A stretch of DNA of 5,441 nucleotides. Source: Methanobacteriota archaeon. GTDB lineage: Archaea > Thermoplasmatota > DTKX01 > GCA-020343715. The stretch is taken from assembly GCA_030594725.1 (NCBI GenBank), contig JAUVEQ010000217.1, forward strand, positions 1 through 5,441, read 5' to 3'. Positions 5,282-5,441 of this stretch are shown piece by piece. Under the pieces are notes generated by a model. The model searched no databases. It worked only from the letters and a program-made list of their open reading frames with translations, and had not been told where the DNA came from. Numbering within the stretch: position 1 is the first letter of the stretch; every line of letters starts with the position of its first letter. Position numbers and translations under genes: made by a program.

Positions 5282-5441
5282 ATGTCCAGGGATGCCGTGA
5301 CCCGTGGCAGTGGCCCCACGATTGGTTCCAGGCCGACCCCTAGACTTCCTGTCTTCTGCATCTGTGCCTTCTCGGTCCTAGTTATCCTGGTCGTCATCTC
5401 ATTTGGGGACGCTTCGGCGACCCTGACGTTCGAGACGCCGG
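5282..5441 (+). CDS. Secreted or membrane-anchored protein, N-terminus only
   Basis: The frame from the ATG at 5282 stays open to the window edge and gives 53 residues. An Arg-containing N-terminus (about 1-22, ending RPTPRLP) is followed by a strongly hydrophobic stretch, residues 24-41 (VFCICAFSVLVILVVISF). After that comes GDASATLTFETP, where ASA is a plausible signal-peptidase site. This is the pattern of a signal peptide or signal anchor with an extracytoplasmic Thr/beta-rich start. The frame is also open upstream; an ATG at 5234 would add 16 residues. Ribosome binding sites do not settle the choice: GGTGA at 5276-5280 is too close to 5282, and AGGTGA at 5211-5216 is far from 5234. No domain can be identified from what is visible. 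The frame is read divergently from dnaG. Confidence 0.6.
   Translation, partial: MSRDAVTRGSGPTIGSRPTPRLPVFCICAFSVLVILVVISFGDASATLTFETP

Noticed and set aside
5179..5397. 72-codon minus-strand frame at the right edge
   Set aside because: It overlaps the signal-peptide-encoding frame on the plus strand and its product has no motif. The hydrophobic core and cleavage site support the plus strand.

Overview
The window is GC-rich archaeal chromosome. It carries two information-processing proteins diagnostic of archaea: Gins51, a subunit of the CMG replicative helicase, and the archaeal TOPRIM protein DnaG. Alongside them are a JAMM/MPN metalloprotease of the Rpn11/CSN5 sequence type, a RimI-like GNAT acetyltransferase, and an AAA+ ATPase clearly related to archaeal LonB. 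GGTGA-type ribosome binding sites and a TTTATAAA TATA box also fit archaea. High GC, frequent AGG arginine codons and this gene content suggest a euryarchaeon, possibly of Thermoplasmatota/Methanomassiliicoccales type. That placement is an inference and was not tested by a search.

Layout, left to right. A 5'-truncated JAMM protease gene (+, ends 278) converges with gins51 (-, 297-986). Upstream of gins51 on the same strand is a 60-residue zinc-ribbon gene (-, 1096-1278). It is separated from a divergent GNAT acetyltransferase gene (+, 1415-1852) by a short region holding one palindromic TATA box (1325-1332) that could fire both ways. The GNAT gene converges, 13 bp apart, with the AAA+ gene (-, 1866-3404), which lies 51 bp downstream of dnaG (-, 3456-4793) in a probable dnaG-AAA+ operon. 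Bases 4794-5281 hold no convincing gene but contain several inverted repeats and an AT-rich box. At the right edge an open frame (+, from about 5282) encodes the start of a secreted or membrane-anchored protein and runs off the window.

The most notable item is the AAA+ protein. Its ATPase core follows archaeal LonB closely, but it has a four-cysteine zinc ribbon where LonB carries its membrane anchor, and it ends with a short aromatic tail in place of the Ser-Lys protease domain. It therefore looks like a soluble, protease-less LonB derivative linked to DnaG. DnaG in archaea is associated with the RNA exosome and may act as a primase, so the pair may join a remodelling ATPase to nucleic-acid metabolism. 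This link is inferred from gene order only.
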